A stretch of 64,000 bases of DNA from Lignipirellula cremea (GCF_007751035.1 NZ_CP036433.1:1841001-1905000), one strand, 5' to 3'; shown: positions 7,821 through 16,782, counted from the first letter of the stretch. Notes: generated by a model not told the origin, from the letters alone. Program-made: numbers and translations.

Positions 7821-8290
7821 GCGATTTCCTGGGTCAGCGGCTGCAGCTTTACCGCTTTCCTGTCGCCGCGCAGCTTGTGCATCAGGCAAGCATCGGCGTG
7901 GAACGGGCAAGGGAAATCTGCGGGCACGCGGCCCTCGACAAAGCAGCGTCGGGCGTCGCTATGCCGGGAGCAGCCGATATGAAACGTTCGCAATTCCCGG
8001 TCGTAGACAATCATCAATTCGGGATGATCCAGCAGATGCTGGAAATAATCGGCGCCCCAGTCGTCGATGCCAAAGGCGTTATCGTGTGGCAGGAATTTGC
8101 CGCCGGTCACCCTGGGGCCGTCGTCTGCGGAGAAGGTTTCGAACAGGAAGATGTCCTTCCGCGAATCACAGAGCAGCGCCAGTTCGTCACGATCGGCCTC
8201 GTCCAACCCGCCCCACCAGCGCTCGGCGTCGCCCAGCAGAGAGTGGGGAATACTATCGGTCAGGTTCGCGGGCAACGGAAGATGCGTCAT
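7817..8290 (-). CDS. Unknown protein coupled to the cpRec gene
   Basis: 157 residues starting MTHLPLPANLTDS. It is rich in acidic residues and tryptophan in its first half (ERWWGGLDEADRDELALLCD) and ends with a cysteine/histidine-rich part (HIGCSRHSDARRCF, then CPFHADACLMHKL) that could bind a metal. I recognise no family. Its stop codon overlaps the cpRec start by 4 bases (ATGA), so the two proteins are probably made together and may act together. Confidence 0.65.
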   Translation of the reverse strand: MTHLPLPANLTDSIPHSLLGDAERWWGGLDEADRDELALLCDSRKDIFLFETFSADDGPRVTGGKFLPHDNAFGIDDWGADYFQHLLDHPELMIVYDRELRTFHIGCSRHSDARRCFVEGRVPADFPCPFHADACLMHKLRGDRKAVKLQPLTQEIA

Positions 8291-8320
8291 GCGGCTGGCT
8301 CCAAAAAGTGTCTGGCGATG

Positions 8321-8722
8321 CTACACGTCTGACGATGCCAGGCGCCGGGGGAACCATAAGCACGCAAAGAAACAGCCGCTGCCGGCAAGCGCGCACGCCC
8401 AGCCGATGAGAAAGGAAACATTGGCGGCCCGCGCGTCGGCGTCCTGCGATTTTTGGAGACGGGCCAGTTCGCCTTCGATCGCTTTCGATTCTGTCTGCAG
8501 GACGGTCAGTTCGTCGGCAGACATTTGGGTTTCCGTCTCCCGTTCTTCCATCGGACGATCCTTCGGCTGCTGCTCCAGGCGTGCAGCAATCGCCTCAACC
8601 CGAGCGGATAGCTTTTCCGTTGCGACGGGGTTCGTGGTGCGTCCAGCGAAGTGGATTGCGAATGCGATCAAGGCGCACGCAGCCAGTCCGAATCCAGCAA
8701 TGCACAGGATTTTGCGAATCAT
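8321..8722 (-). CDS. Small membrane protein with central coiled coil
   Basis: 133 residues. A hydrophobic segment at residues 5-27 (ILCIAGFGLAACALIAFAI) is followed by about 70 charged residues with heptad-like spacing of leucines and many E, K and R (EKLSARVEAIAARLEQQ; LTVLQTESKAIEGELARLQ), then a second hydrophobic segment (FLIGWACALAGSGCFFACLW) and a short basic end. It is therefore a two-pass protein with a coiled-coil loop. No family recognised. It is the first gene of the minus-strand run; the region upstream faces a divergent gene. Confidence 0.6.
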   Translation of the reverse strand: MIRKILCIAGFGLAACALIAFAIHFAGRTTNPVATEKLSARVEAIAARLEQQPKDRPMEERETETQMSADELTVLQTESKAIEGELARLQKSQDADARAANVSFLIGWACALAGSGCFFACLWFPRRLASSDV

Positions 8723-9093
8723 GCACAGCCTCCCTGGTCGAACTGCGCTGTACCGGCGCCACGGAACGGCAACGCTTCAGGGCCGTACGGCGGCAATCCG
8801 GAAAGAATCTGGTACTGCGGCATGGATTCATCGGGGAAAGGGTTGTGTGGGCTTTTCCCTGCCGGGACGTTTTGAGGCGAAGGGACGAGCGGTCTCACTG
8901 CGGGAACGGCGACGGTAGCATTATCGGATCGGGGCGTTGCATGCGGCGTCTGGCGTTCTGCATAATATCCTGCAGCCGACGCGAAATCCCCCCTGCCTGG
9001 CGTTTTCTATCACTAGCCCCCCTGGCCGGAACGGCGCCGGAGCTATCATTTCGGATGGCAGCCTTCCCTCCTGGCCCGGTTATGCGGAACGTT
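8723..9093. other. Divergent intergenic region, nothing recognised
   Basis: This gap separates a minus-strand gene starting at 8722 from a plus-strand gene starting near 9094 and must hold promoters for both. An open frame covers part of it on the plus strand, but the composition is not protein-like. I see no convincing promoter hexamers, repeats or RNA structure. Confidence 0.4.
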
Positions 9094-9540
9094 ATGGACT
9101 TCCCACAACTCCTGAAAAAGCTACTGCTGCGGCTGGGATTTCCCGAGAAGCAGCCGGAACTCTTGGATACGTGGGAGGTGTCAGCAATGTCCGACCCGGT
9201 GAAGTTCATGGACTTCATTTTCAGCGTGGCGACCCCTGAGGACGTGTGGCAGGTAGATCTGGCAACCAGGGAAACCTTCGAAGCACTTCGTCGGTTTGAA
9301 GGCAGCGGCAACGTCATCCAACTCACGCCGACGACCGTCTCTGCACTTCGCCCCTTTCTTCCCTCCTTCGATTTTGACCTGGCTATCCTCCACCACAGGG
9401 TAACTCGAGACGACGACTTCCTCATGGTTAGCTACGACAACCTCAGCTGTTGCTGGGTCTCCAAGCGAGTGTCCGAGGAACGCATGCAAAGAGCGGCTCG
9501 AGAGTGTGGATTCCAATTCAAAGACACGAAAGATGCATAA
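9094..9540 (+). CDS. Hypothetical protein
   Basis: 148 residues from the ATG at 9094, with an in-frame alternative at 9082 that adds four residues (MRNV). GCGGA lies 5-6 bases before 9094. The sequence MDFPQLLKKLLLRLGFPEKQ begins with a basic helix; the rest is mixed alpha/beta with no signal peptide or membrane segment. Near the end it has FLMVSYDNLSCCWVSKRVSE. No family recognised. It is 42 bases upstream of the broken SUFU gene, in the same orientation, so the pair could have been co-transcribed. Confidence 0.5.
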   Translation: MDFPQLLKKLLLRLGFPEKQPELLDTWEVSAMSDPVKFMDFIFSVATPEDVWQVDLATRETFEALRRFEGSGNVIQLTPTTVSALRPFLPSFDFDLAILHHRVTRDDDFLMVSYDNLSCCWVSKRVSEERMQRAARECGFQFKDTKDA

Positions 9541-9735
9541 CAAATTTTACGCCGCGGCCCAGTGAACTGGAGGACGCCCCACATGGAACTTGAGGAATAT
9601 CAACGCTTGTACAAGGAGCAGGACGACGCCGCTCCCGGCTGGGACGCGATCAACGCGCGCGTGGACGAGGTCTATCCGGACCAGGAGCCTCAGCACTGGG
9701 GCACGATCATTAAACACATGCTCGGCGGTCCTGAT

Positions 9736-11233
9736 CCAGGGCTTTAAAGCTAGCACTTCTTGCGTTTAGCAAGAATTTTGGCGGTGGAAACGTGGGGTTG
9801 GTCGTTCCGTTTGGTTCGCTTCGGCGGCGGGCGTTTTGGGCCGCGTTTGTGTTTCTGAAAGGCGGATAGACGCACGTTCCCCGCCAACTCCACTAACATT
9901 TTTGATAACTGTTTCAGCGTCAAAGGCGACAGCGCTTCGCGCCATTCATCTTCCGGGATGGCGATCATCATGCCGCGCCACACCATGCTCATTTCATCCG
10001 CCATGTAGTAGAAGGAAAAATTCTTCTCAATCTTTTCCACGCCGTGCGCCGCCCGCAGCGCGGCTTTCACTACAGCCAACGCATTGAAAATCACCAGTCC
10101 CAGGCTAAAACCGAATAACGCCGCCGGCGGATAGCCCAGCGTGTTGATCTCGTTGTTGAGCGACAGTCGCAGTTCGTTGAAGGCGGCTTCAATGCTCCAG
10201 CGCGTGCGGTATGTGTCAGAGATTGTCACTGCGTCGACGTCCGCCGGCAGATTGGAAAGGATGTGAATCTCCTGTTCTCCGCCACGGCCCGATTGGAACA
10301 ATTCGACGCTGATGCGGCGAGCCGGCAGCTTGGCGCCAAAGTCGTCGGTGATCAGAATGGACTGCTCGAAGACTTGGCCCGTTTCGCTTTCGCCCCGTAA
10401 AACACGGTCTCCCGTGGGCTTCCAGCGGACATTCGCGGCGTGTTGCCGAATGACGAAAAACGCTTCATTCAAGGCGATCTCTTGGAGGAACACCGACGTG
10501 CAGAAATTGCGATCGGCGACCCACACCTCGCCTGGCACCAAGCGATTGATCAACTCGATCAGCAGCGAACGCTCTTGCGCATGGCCGTCTTCCGCCAGTT
10601 CCACATCGTCGATGAGACCGAGTTGGGGGTCGAGCACCGCCAGCACCACGCCTGGCAAAGGACCGGCGGCGATGGTCCGTAACTCCTGGATGCGATGCTG
10701 CGTGGCGCCGGGATGATTGCCGTCCAGGATGCGCACGCGATAACCGGGCAACAGGCTGGGACGGGCGCTGTTCATCGGCTCGATCAGTTCCCGAAACAGC
10801 GTCGCCGTCTCGCGCACCAACGCGGCGGACACCAGCGGCTCAACGCCGTTGAGTTTGTCATAGACGCTGTTCACGGAGACGGAGATATCTTGCTTGCAAG
10901 CTTGATAAGCGGCGTTGGTGCTTTTGCGAGTTTTGGCGACCACCATGCCCATCAAATTGACCAACACCGAAAACGACAATTCCGACACCCGTTGCGACAC
11001 AGCATGGTCGGCGAAGATCTGATCCAACCGATCCGGCGTAAAGGCCGCACCGAGCGCCGCTTTGGTCATGACGGGGATGGGACCCTCCTTTTCAAACCGC
11101 GCAAACACCTCGCCGAGAATCATGATACGCCTCCGAATTGCCGTAAATGGTTAGTTCTACTGCAATTATTGCAATCCGAGCCAACGCGTCACCCCACACC
11201 GCCGGGGAGGTGGTGCTAGCTTTAAAGCCCTGG
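9736..11233 (-). mobile_element. IS4-family insertion sequence (1498 bp) inside the SUFU gene
   Basis: The ends are perfect 21-bp inverted repeats, 9736-9756 and 11213-11233, starting CCAGGGCTTTAAAG. Direct repeats GTCCTGAT flank it; an alternative reading with ends starting CAGGGC gives a 10-bp duplication (GGTCCTGATC), and both fit IS4-group elements. It carries a single transposase gene on the minus strand whose TAG stop lies inside the left inverted repeat. The perfect ends and perfect duplication suggest a recent insertion. Confidence 0.9.
9750..11123 (-). CDS. IS4-family transposase (DDE)
   Basis: 457 residues. The catalytic triad can be read: D in RILDGNHPG (about residue 134), D in EVWVADRNFC (about 200), and E in YRTRWSIEAAFNELR (about 310), the last being the Y-x2-R-x3-E-x6-K/R-type signature of IS4 transposases. 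The C-terminus is strongly basic (KHKRGPKRPPPKRTKRN). It appears intact from the ATG at 11123 to a stop within the inverted repeat at 9750, so the element may be active. Confidence 0.9.
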   Translation of the reverse strand: MILGEVFARFEKEGPIPVMTKAALGAAFTPDRLDQIFADHAVSQRVSELSFSVLVNLMGMVVAKTRKSTNAAYQACKQDISVSVNSVYDKLNGVEPLVSAALVRETATLFRELIEPMNSARPSLLPGYRVRILDGNHPGATQHRIQELRTIAAGPLPGVVLAVLDPQLGLIDDVELAEDGHAQERSLLIELINRLVPGEVWVADRNFCTSVFLQEIALNEAFFVIRQHAANVRWKPTGDRVLRGESETGQVFEQSILITDDFGAKLPARRISVELFQSGRGGEQEIHILSNLPADVDAVTISDTYRTRWSIEAAFNELRLSLNNEINTLGYPPAALFGFSLGLVIFNALAVVKAALRAAHGVEKIEKNFSFYYMADEMSMVWRGMMIAIPEDEWREALSPLTLKQLSKMLVELAGNVRLSAFQKHKRGPKRPPPKRTKRNDQPHVSTAKILAKRKKC

Positions 11234-12019
11234 GTCCTGATCCCCTCGACGGCATTAGTGCTTATGAATGCTCCGCTGGCGGGATCGACCATCTGCATTT
11301 CCTGACCTATGGGTATACCTCGCTGTACTACGACGAAGAATCCATAGGCGGCGATTTCAGTCGCTTCGGGTTCGAAACCACGTTTCGTCTGGCCAGCCCC
11401 CTGCCGCCGACGGAGGATCCGATATGGGTCTGTAATCTCCTGCAGAGCATGGCCAGATATGTGTTTGAATCGGGCAGGTGGTTTAAACCGTATCACTGGA
11501 TTGCCGCGAACGGGCCGATCCGGACGGAGGAGAACACCGATATTGTAGGCCTGGTATTACTCCTGGATCCCACCTTCGCTCCGATCTATTCCCCGCATGG
11601 CCGCGTCGAGTTCCTGCAGGCCTTTGGGATCACCCAGAGTGAGTTGAACGCGATTCAGGAGAAAACACGCACGCCCCAGGAACTGGTCGAGTTCCACCGG
11701 CAAACCAATCCGCTGCTGATTACCGAGCTGTCACGACAAGATGGGGAGTAGAAAACCGCATGCCGGTTTATTTGCGTCTTATGTGGAATCGTCCGCCCGC
11801 GGATGACTTGCCAATTCTTGCCCCGCGGCGACGCTTCCTGATACAATCTTCTGGGAGACGTCGCTGGAAAACCGTCTCCGCACCAGGGGCAGCCGGGCGG
11901 TTCTGAATCGCCTGGAAAGGGTGCGACGGAAATTTTGGCAGAGCGTGCGTCCCTGTTCTGCATCAATGCGGCCATGCAGCAAGACGCTTGCGGACGCCGC
12001 CCCTGGGAGCGCAAAGGCC

Positions 12020-12406
12020 ATGCGACACAACGAATCTGTTTTCGACTTTGCCGAATGGCTGACCGAGCCGCCCTCCGGCGGACCGCTGCAGATGTGGTGC
12101 GTTGGCGCCGGGCTGTCCGCCGTGGTCGGCCTGTATGGTCTGTCGTGCGTGGTGATGCAGCGTGCGACCACGCTCAATCTTTCCCGGCGGGAAATCGGGG
12201 AAGGGTTGTGGCTTTATCTTTCCGGCAATCCGGCCATCACGCTGGGGCTGCTGTTTACCTTTATCGGCCTGTTTATTCACTTCCAATGGTTCTGGGGAAA
12301 CCAGCCGCGACTGGCTCCCTTTCACCAGATTGCCAAGTTCGTCGCCGCCGCTGGCGTTGTGATCTCGCTGTTCGCCCACATCTTCACGTTGCTGACAGAA
12401 ACCTGA
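12020..12406 (+). CDS. Small membrane protein, unknown
   Basis: 128 residues from the ATG at 12020 (MRHNESVFDFAEWLTEPPSG). Three hydrophobic segments are visible: MWCVGAGLSAVVGLYGLSCV, PAITLGLLFTFIGLFIHFQW, and FVAAAGVVISLFAHIFTLL. The frame is open further upstream, but the sequence before the ATG is cysteine- and arginine-rich and not protein-like. No family recognised. Confidence 0.6.
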   Translation: MRHNESVFDFAEWLTEPPSGGPLQMWCVGAGLSAVVGLYGLSCVVMQRATTLNLSRREIGEGLWLYLSGNPAITLGLLFTFIGLFIHFQWFWGNQPRLAPFHQIAKFVAAAGVVISLFAHIFTLLTET

Positions 12407-12499
12407 ATGCGGCGGAATACGTGCGAGCTTCCGGGTTACGTCATTCGCCTGGCCGGGCGATAGTCGGTAAACATGTCCGCGAATATTAGAGGTCGAGAA

Positions 12500-12958
12500 A
12501 TGCAACGGTTTGTGATGCTCTCTCTGGTGATGCTGGGTTGCGCAACTTCGCTGGCGGCCGGCCCACCGGACCAGGGGCAGGAGTACATCCGCCCGTTCCC
12601 CATCGTCGCCCTGCCGCTGGACGCAAGCGAAGCCCACCTGGCGGCCGCCCAGGAACTCGCCGACGCGCTCGAAATCCGCCTTGTCACCCGGGCCAGTAAG
12701 AACCCTGTCTGCTGCATCTGGGTCGAGATCAGCAACTGGACGCCCAATCCTGGCGCGCCCGGTTACCTCATTGTGAACCAGCCCGGCGGGAGCATTGTCA
12801 TCGCTTCCAACGAAGCGCAACTGGCCATCGCCGTGAAGCGTTTCCAGAGCTCGATGGGGGGAACCGGGAAAGAGGCCCGCGTGCCCCCAGGACTGCTCAC
12901 AAACTTCCCGATCGTGATTTCGAAAAAGCCGGACGACTCGTCCCCCACACGCCCGTGA
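12500..12958 (+). CDS. Secreted hypothetical protein
   Basis: 152 residues from the ATG at 12500 (MQRFVMLSLVMLGCATSLAA). The N-terminus is a Sec signal peptide; the MLGC segment resembles a lipobox but has methionine at the -3 position, so lipidation is uncertain and cleavage after SLAA is as likely. The mature part includes AQELADALEIRLVTRASKN and a pair of cysteines (PVCCIWVEI). An in-frame ATG at 12473 would add nine residues before the signal. No family recognised. Confidence 0.6.
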   Translation: MQRFVMLSLVMLGCATSLAAGPPDQGQEYIRPFPIVALPLDASEAHLAAAQELADALEIRLVTRASKNPVCCIWVEISNWTPNPGAPGYLIVNQPGGSIVIASNEAQLAIAVKRFQSSMGGTGKEARVPPGLLTNFPIVISKKPDDSSPTRP

Positions 12959-13002
12959 TACCGGACCAGTCGCAGGCGTCGGTCGCCAGCGGCGGATACG
13001 CT

Positions 13003-13512
13003 CTACGGTCTGGCGTTTTTGGTGTCAAATCCTGACCCTTCCGCCGAGGCGATCATCTTCAGGGCGGAGCTGGCGATGCCGCTGTCCGGGAATTCCTGCA
13101 GCGCGCGCTGGTAGGATGCTTTCGCCATCGGGCCGTTGCCGATCTGGCTGTATGCAAACGCAATATTCAGCAACGCCATTTCCCGAAAGCTGAGCGCCGA
13201 GGGCGACATCATGGTCAACGAGCGAAAGCGATCCAGCCAGGCATGACGCGTGAAGAATTCATAGCTCTGCTGGTGCGCGTGAATCGCCTCTTCAAATTGA
13301 CCGGACTGCGACAGGCGAACTCCGCGACGATGCGCGCGCGGAATCAACATCCGGGAGCCAAAAGAGTAAACCAGATACACGGCCGATCCCCAGAGCAATC
13401 CGTCAGCGGACTGGGTCGCCAGCCAGCCGATCGCCACCGCCGTCGCCAGAGCCAGAAATTGCGGAATGGTCGCCAGCCAGGAAATTTGCCGGACGGTCGG
13501 TACACGCGGCAT
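13003..13512 (-). CDS. Membrane protein with TPR-like tail
   Basis: 169 residues from the ATG at 13512, which follows AAAGGCTCCG. Two adjacent hydrophobic segments (FLALATAVAIGWLATQSADG and LLWGSAVYLVYSFGSRMLI) form a hairpin anchor; the C-terminal part has helical repeats of tetratricopeptide type: GVRLSQSGQFEEAIHAHQQ and LLNIAFAYSQIGNGPMAKAS. TPR domains bind partner proteins; here the domain would face the cytoplasm or periplasm at the membrane. Partner unknown. Confidence 0.65.
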   Translation of the reverse strand: MPRVPTVRQISWLATIPQFLALATAVAIGWLATQSADGLLWGSAVYLVYSFGSRMLIPRAHRRGVRLSQSGQFEEAIHAHQQSYEFFTRHAWLDRFRSLTMMSPSALSFREMALLNIAFAYSQIGNGPMAKASYQRALQEFPDSGIASSALKMIASAEGSGFDTKNARP

Positions 13513-13633
13513 CGCGGAGCCTTTCAGAGAAACGCAAACAGTCGGCAAAAGCGATACGCTGTCTATCCTGCACCGTCGGCGTTCCTCACCAGGTATGCGA
13601 TTCTTGGTACGCTAAGAATGACAGACGGTCGCT

Positions 13634-14107
13634 TCAGGTATACAGCGCGGCGATAAACGCACGGGACGGTTTGTCGGGATCGAGGATCAGGGTAATTGCA
13701 TCCCCTTCACGGAACGGGGTTGTTTCGCGGTTTTTCCAGATGGCGTTTCCCGCGTGATAGGATTCGCCTTCGAATTGATAGTCGTATTCAACGCGTCCGC
13801 GATCTTTGAAGAAGTGGATGCTTTGAATTCGCCCTTGCACTTCGGGGCCGGAACTAATAATTCGTTTGAAATCCCCGATACGTTGGCGAGCGAGCCATCC
13901 CAGTAACAGGGTGACGACCACTGCGATCACAACCAGGAGGACCACCAGCGGGATATTCACTTCGAAAGGTTCGCCCTGATGCTCGGGGAGCGCACCGATG
14001 ATGCTCCCTCCGATCGCCATCATCCATACGCCGCCGATGAACAGTAGCATTAACAAGGAAAAATAGTCGTTCTTGAGGATGCGACTGGTCGGAGCATTTC
14101 GAGTCAT
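13634..14107 (-). CDS. Membrane protein, DUF3592-like
   Basis: 157 residues. Two membrane segments (LLMLLFIGGVWMMAIGGSII; LVVLLVVIAVVVTLLLGWLA) precede a soluble beta-rich domain with GPEVQGRIQSIHFF, RVEYDYQFEGESYHAGNAIW and FREGDAITLILDPDKPSRAF. The V/A-x-G-x-I/V...Y-x-Y...G-x...V-Y-x-P order is typical of DUF3592-type membrane proteins, though the family match is by pattern only. The insertion element at 14173 lies 65 bases upstream of its start and may have displaced its promoter. Confidence 0.6.
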   Translation of the reverse strand: MTRNAPTSRILKNDYFSLLMLLFIGGVWMMAIGGSIIGALPEHQGEPFEVNIPLVVLLVVIAVVVTLLLGWLARQRIGDFKRIISSGPEVQGRIQSIHFFKDRGRVEYDYQFEGESYHAGNAIWKNRETTPFREGDAITLILDPDKPSRAFIAALYT

Positions 14108-14172
14108 GGTAGCTCTCTTTTCCTGGCGGGAAGCCGATTCTCGGCTACGGCCGACTCCCTGACTGGAAGTTA

Positions 14173-15778
14173 CTGCACTTTAGGCGAACGTCTGCCGTTT
14201 GACGGGGGAGTCTGGAATTTTGAGCTTGCCTGAAAAGGTGGCTCTCCGCGATGGTTAGTGAGATAACCACAAATCACAAAACCACCGGGAGAGCCATGGA
14301 TGGCCAAGCGTAAGCGATCCGCCAAACGTCCGCAAGCGAAACACAAAAAGCAGACGCCGTCGCAGCATCACAAGTGCCAGCGTTTGAAGCGGACCAATCC
14401 CTTGCGATCGCGCACGACAGAAGCGATCACCCCTTTGTGCGGCTATCTCCAGACGGCGGTGGCCGCCTTGCAGTCGGTGCTGGATCGACGGATCGCCTTT
14501 CGGTTGTCGATCATCGTCGCGGGCATGTTGCTGGCCGACGATCGACGCACCGCCAGCGCCTGGTTCGCCGCGGCCGGGGTGCAGCAGGACTGGGATCGCT
14601 TCTATGAATGCCTCATCAGCGTTGGCCGATCGTCGGGATCGCTGGCCAGCGCCATGGTCGGCTTGCTCGTGCAGAAGTTCGCGCCGGGCGTCGGCGACCG
14701 CATTCAGCTCGCCCTGGATGACTCGCCCACTTCGCGCTTCGGACGCTGTGTGGAAGGCGCCGGAGTGCATCACAATCCGACGCCGGGACCGGCCGACGGA
14801 GAATGGCTTTACGGCCACAACTGGGTCCTGTTGACCTGGCTGGCGACGCATCCGTTGTGGGGCGTGATCGCCTTGCCGCTGCAGTCGCTGCTGTACGTCC
14901 GCCAGGCCGATGTGCCGAAACTGGCGGTAAAATATGCATGGGAATTCCGTACGAAACACGAACTGGGCGTCGCGCTGTTGACGTCGTTCGTGCAATCGCT
15001 GCGCGCCCGCGGCGTGCGGAACTCGGTCTGGCTGGCGGTCGACGGCGCCTACGCCGCACGACCTTTTCTCCTGCCTGTGCTGAAACTCGGCGTCACGGTC
15101 GTCAGCCGCTTGCGCAGGGACGCCTGCTTGTTCGACCTGCCCGGCGAAGCTGTTCCGCACCGTCGCGGCAGGCGCCGGATTTATGGCCGGAACAAACTCT
15201 CCCTGGCGACACTCGCCGACCAAAGTCAAGGCTGGGAATCGCTCACCTATTCTGGCCGAGGCGTCGAAGTCACGCGCCCGTGCAAATCGTTCCTGGCGAC
15301 ATCGGAGTTGATCAGCGGGCGCATCCGTGTGGTGCTGCTCCGCTTTGACGACGGCAACTGGGCGCCTTACTTTTGCACGGACCCCAGCGCCGACGTGCGT
15401 GAGATTCTGGAGGCCGTCGCCGCGCGCTGGGCGATCGAAGAATGTTTCCAAGGGATGAAAGAAGTCTGGGGCGCCGGTCAGCAGCAAGTTCGAAATGTGT
15501 GGTCGAGCATCGGCTGTTGGAATCTCAACAGCTGGGTGTACGGCCTTGTAGAACTGTGCAGTTGGGAGTCGCCGCAAGCGGAACTGAGCGACCGCCGCTC
15601 CCGCCCCTGGGACAACGCCTCGCGTCGGCCGTCCCACGCCGACCGTCGCCGCACAATCGCCCGTAAAATGTTAGAAAAACAATTTATCGCCACTCTACCC
15701 CCGACGCCCAACAGCCCCCAAATCCGCACGCTCCTTGAAGGGCTAATCGCCATAGTAATATGATCGCCTAAAGTGCAG
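14173..15778 (+). mobile_element. Insertion sequence with DDE transposase (1606 bp)
   Basis: Terminal inverted repeats read CTGCACTTTAGGCGA at 14173-14187 and its complement at 15764-15778. A 7-bp direct repeat GAAGTTA flanks it at 14166-14172 and 15779-15785. The right-hand copy of the repeat overlaps the left end of a miniature repeat element (15783-16170), so this element inserted right beside, or into the edge of, that repeat. One transposase gene fills it. Confidence 0.85.
14300..15763 (+). CDS. DDE transposase (IS4/IS701-like superfamily)
   Basis: 487 residues starting MAKRKRSAKRPQ, a strongly basic N-terminus. Candidate catalytic residues are D in QLALDDSPTSRFG (about residue 138), D in VWLAVDGAYAARPF (about 250) and E in RWAIEECFQGMKEVWG (about 380). 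The IEECFQ-x-K pattern is typical of DDE transposases in the IS4/IS701 range; I cannot fix the exact family. The frame appears complete. Confidence 0.85.
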   Translation: MAKRKRSAKRPQAKHKKQTPSQHHKCQRLKRTNPLRSRTTEAITPLCGYLQTAVAALQSVLDRRIAFRLSIIVAGMLLADDRRTASAWFAAAGVQQDWDRFYECLISVGRSSGSLASAMVGLLVQKFAPGVGDRIQLALDDSPTSRFGRCVEGAGVHHNPTPGPADGEWLYGHNWVLLTWLATHPLWGVIALPLQSLLYVRQADVPKLAVKYAWEFRTKHELGVALLTSFVQSLRARGVRNSVWLAVDGAYAARPFLLPVLKLGVTVVSRLRRDACLFDLPGEAVPHRRGRRRIYGRNKLSLATLADQSQGWESLTYSGRGVEVTRPCKSFLATSELISGRIRVVLLRFDDGNWAPYFCTDPSADVREILEAVAARWAIEECFQGMKEVWGAGQQQVRNVWSSIGCWNLNSWVYGLVELCSWESPQAELSDRRSRPWDNASRRPSHADRRRTIARKMLEKQFIATLPPTPNSPQIRTLLEGLIAIVI

Positions 15779-15782
15779 GAAG

Positions 15783-16170
15783 TTAGAAACGAGGGGAAAA
15801 TAACTTCGGTTTTGTATAACACCGAGGACGTTGCGGAAAGCGAGCCTGCTTGAAACCACGTCGTGACCTGTGCCGAAAGAGCCAGTCTGGCCGACTTCAT
15901 CAAGGACGATCCGCTGCCGACCGGCCCTTTGCGCCTTTGCGTGAGATCCTCTTCGTGACAGAACCGCCAATCCGTCCTTGAACGGCGAGAAGAAAAATTG
16001 AGCCGGTTGAAGAATTTTCCTCGCGTCAATGGGCACTCACGCCAAGGCGCGAAGGCGCAAAGAAGGATGAAATAGTGTGAGAATAAATTGGCCGCGCCTC
16101 TGGGGGATGTCGCGTTTCAGACTCCGACCAGGTGGGGGAAATAGCCGAAGTTATTTTTCCCAACTCCTAA
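15783..16170. repeat. Miniature inverted-repeat element, copy A
   Basis: A 388-bp segment with no coding frame. The left end reads TTAGAAACGAGGGGAAAATA and the right end is its approximate complement (TTATTTTTCCCAACTCCTAA). Both ends run inward to ACTTCGG. The same ends occur at 19383 and 21348. Inside are two copies, in opposite orientation, of a CCTTTGCG..GTGAG repeat (about 15926-15945 and 16035-16066). It has the look of a MITE whose transposase is encoded elsewhere. Confidence 0.7.
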
Positions 16171-16188
16171 CGAAAGTCTGTTCTAAAT

Positions 16189-16665
16189 CTAGGGGTAGTC
16201 AGCAAATTCCATATCGGGCGCTCCGCCCGGTTGTTGCTCCATAAGAACGCGCACGGTGTATCCGCCATAGCATTTTCCGTCCTGCATGATCAACCAGTCC
16301 GATACCTGGCTTTTTTCGAAAGTTCGCACATCACCAAAATTGAGATCCGGAATCTCCACGGGTTCGTTCGAACAGGACGCCGTGATCTTTGTCCCCTCCA
16401 TCGAAATCGGCGTGAACCATACGTGCTCTTTCCCGCCGCTTGAGGTGTCCATCCCCACCTTGACGCTGGTGGTCTCCACGTTGGGATTCTGCCAGTTCTG
16501 TTCGAACTGGGAGAAGGTTTTCTTGGCGGTTTCGATCGCCGTATTCATAGCGGCGTCGTTCTCATCCACCCCAATCACCCGATGGGAATCCTGGCTGCCC
16601 TGATTGCAGCCGAGCTGGACAAGCAGAAGTGAAGTGAGAAGGATAGCAGTTAATCGAAGAAACAT
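16189..16665 (-). CDS. DUF2314 domain lipoprotein
   Basis: 158 residues. The N-terminus MFLRLTAILLTSLLLVQLGC is a signal peptide ending in a near-lipobox before C20. The mature part has AIETAKKTFSQFEQNW, KVGMDTSSGGKEHVWFTPIS, CSNEPVEIPDLNFGD and VSDWLIMQDGKCYGGYTVRV. The E-H-x-W, N-E-P and D-W-x-I...G-G-Y-T blocks are those of DUF2314 (YegJ-like), of unknown function, here tethered to the membrane. The copy A repeat element ends 19 bases beyond its stop codon. Confidence 0.8.
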   Translation of the reverse strand: MFLRLTAILLTSLLLVQLGCNQGSQDSHRVIGVDENDAAMNTAIETAKKTFSQFEQNWQNPNVETTSVKVGMDTSSGGKEHVWFTPISMEGTKITASCSNEPVEIPDLNFGDVRTFEKSQVSDWLIMQDGKCYGGYTVRVLMEQQPGGAPDMEFADYP

Positions 16666-16782
16666 ATTGCCCTGATCCTGGTGAGAATAATGGGTGCGTC
16701 AACCGAGCGGGGACGGTTTACATGGAAATTTGGAACCGCGTGAATCCCCGCGCGGGTTTAATGGTTTGTGTGAAAGCTCCTG

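Larger units (their letters stand above)
9583..11751 (+). pseudogene. Suppressor-of-fused (SUFU) domain gene interrupted by an IS4-family element
   Basis: The 5' part (9583-9735) encodes MELEEYQRLYKEQDDAAPGW up to HMLGGPD; the 3' part (11242-11751) begins PLDGISAYECSAGGIDHLHF. Between them is a 1498-bp insertion flanked by an 8-bp direct repeat, GTCCTGAT, at 9728-9735 and 11234-11241. Deleting the insertion and one copy of the repeat gives a continuous 220-codon frame with the SUFU signature (PLDGIS..., H.HFLTYG.T.LYYDE). SUFU-domain proteins in bacteria are often cytoplasmic immunity-type or partner-binding proteins. As it stands translation stops inside the left end of the element, so the gene is inactive unless the element excises precisely. 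Confidence 0.85.

Noticed and set aside
9583-11751. The SUFU gene as part of a toxin-immunity cluster
   Set aside because: No recognisable polymorphic toxin or secretion gene lies beside it; the next gene upstream is a hypothetical without toxin features.
14255-15637. A 460-codon minus-strand frame opposite the transposase at 14300
   Set aside because: It lacks any motif and is rich in R, Q and H, as expected for the shadow of a high-GC gene; the plus-strand transposase has readable DDE residues.
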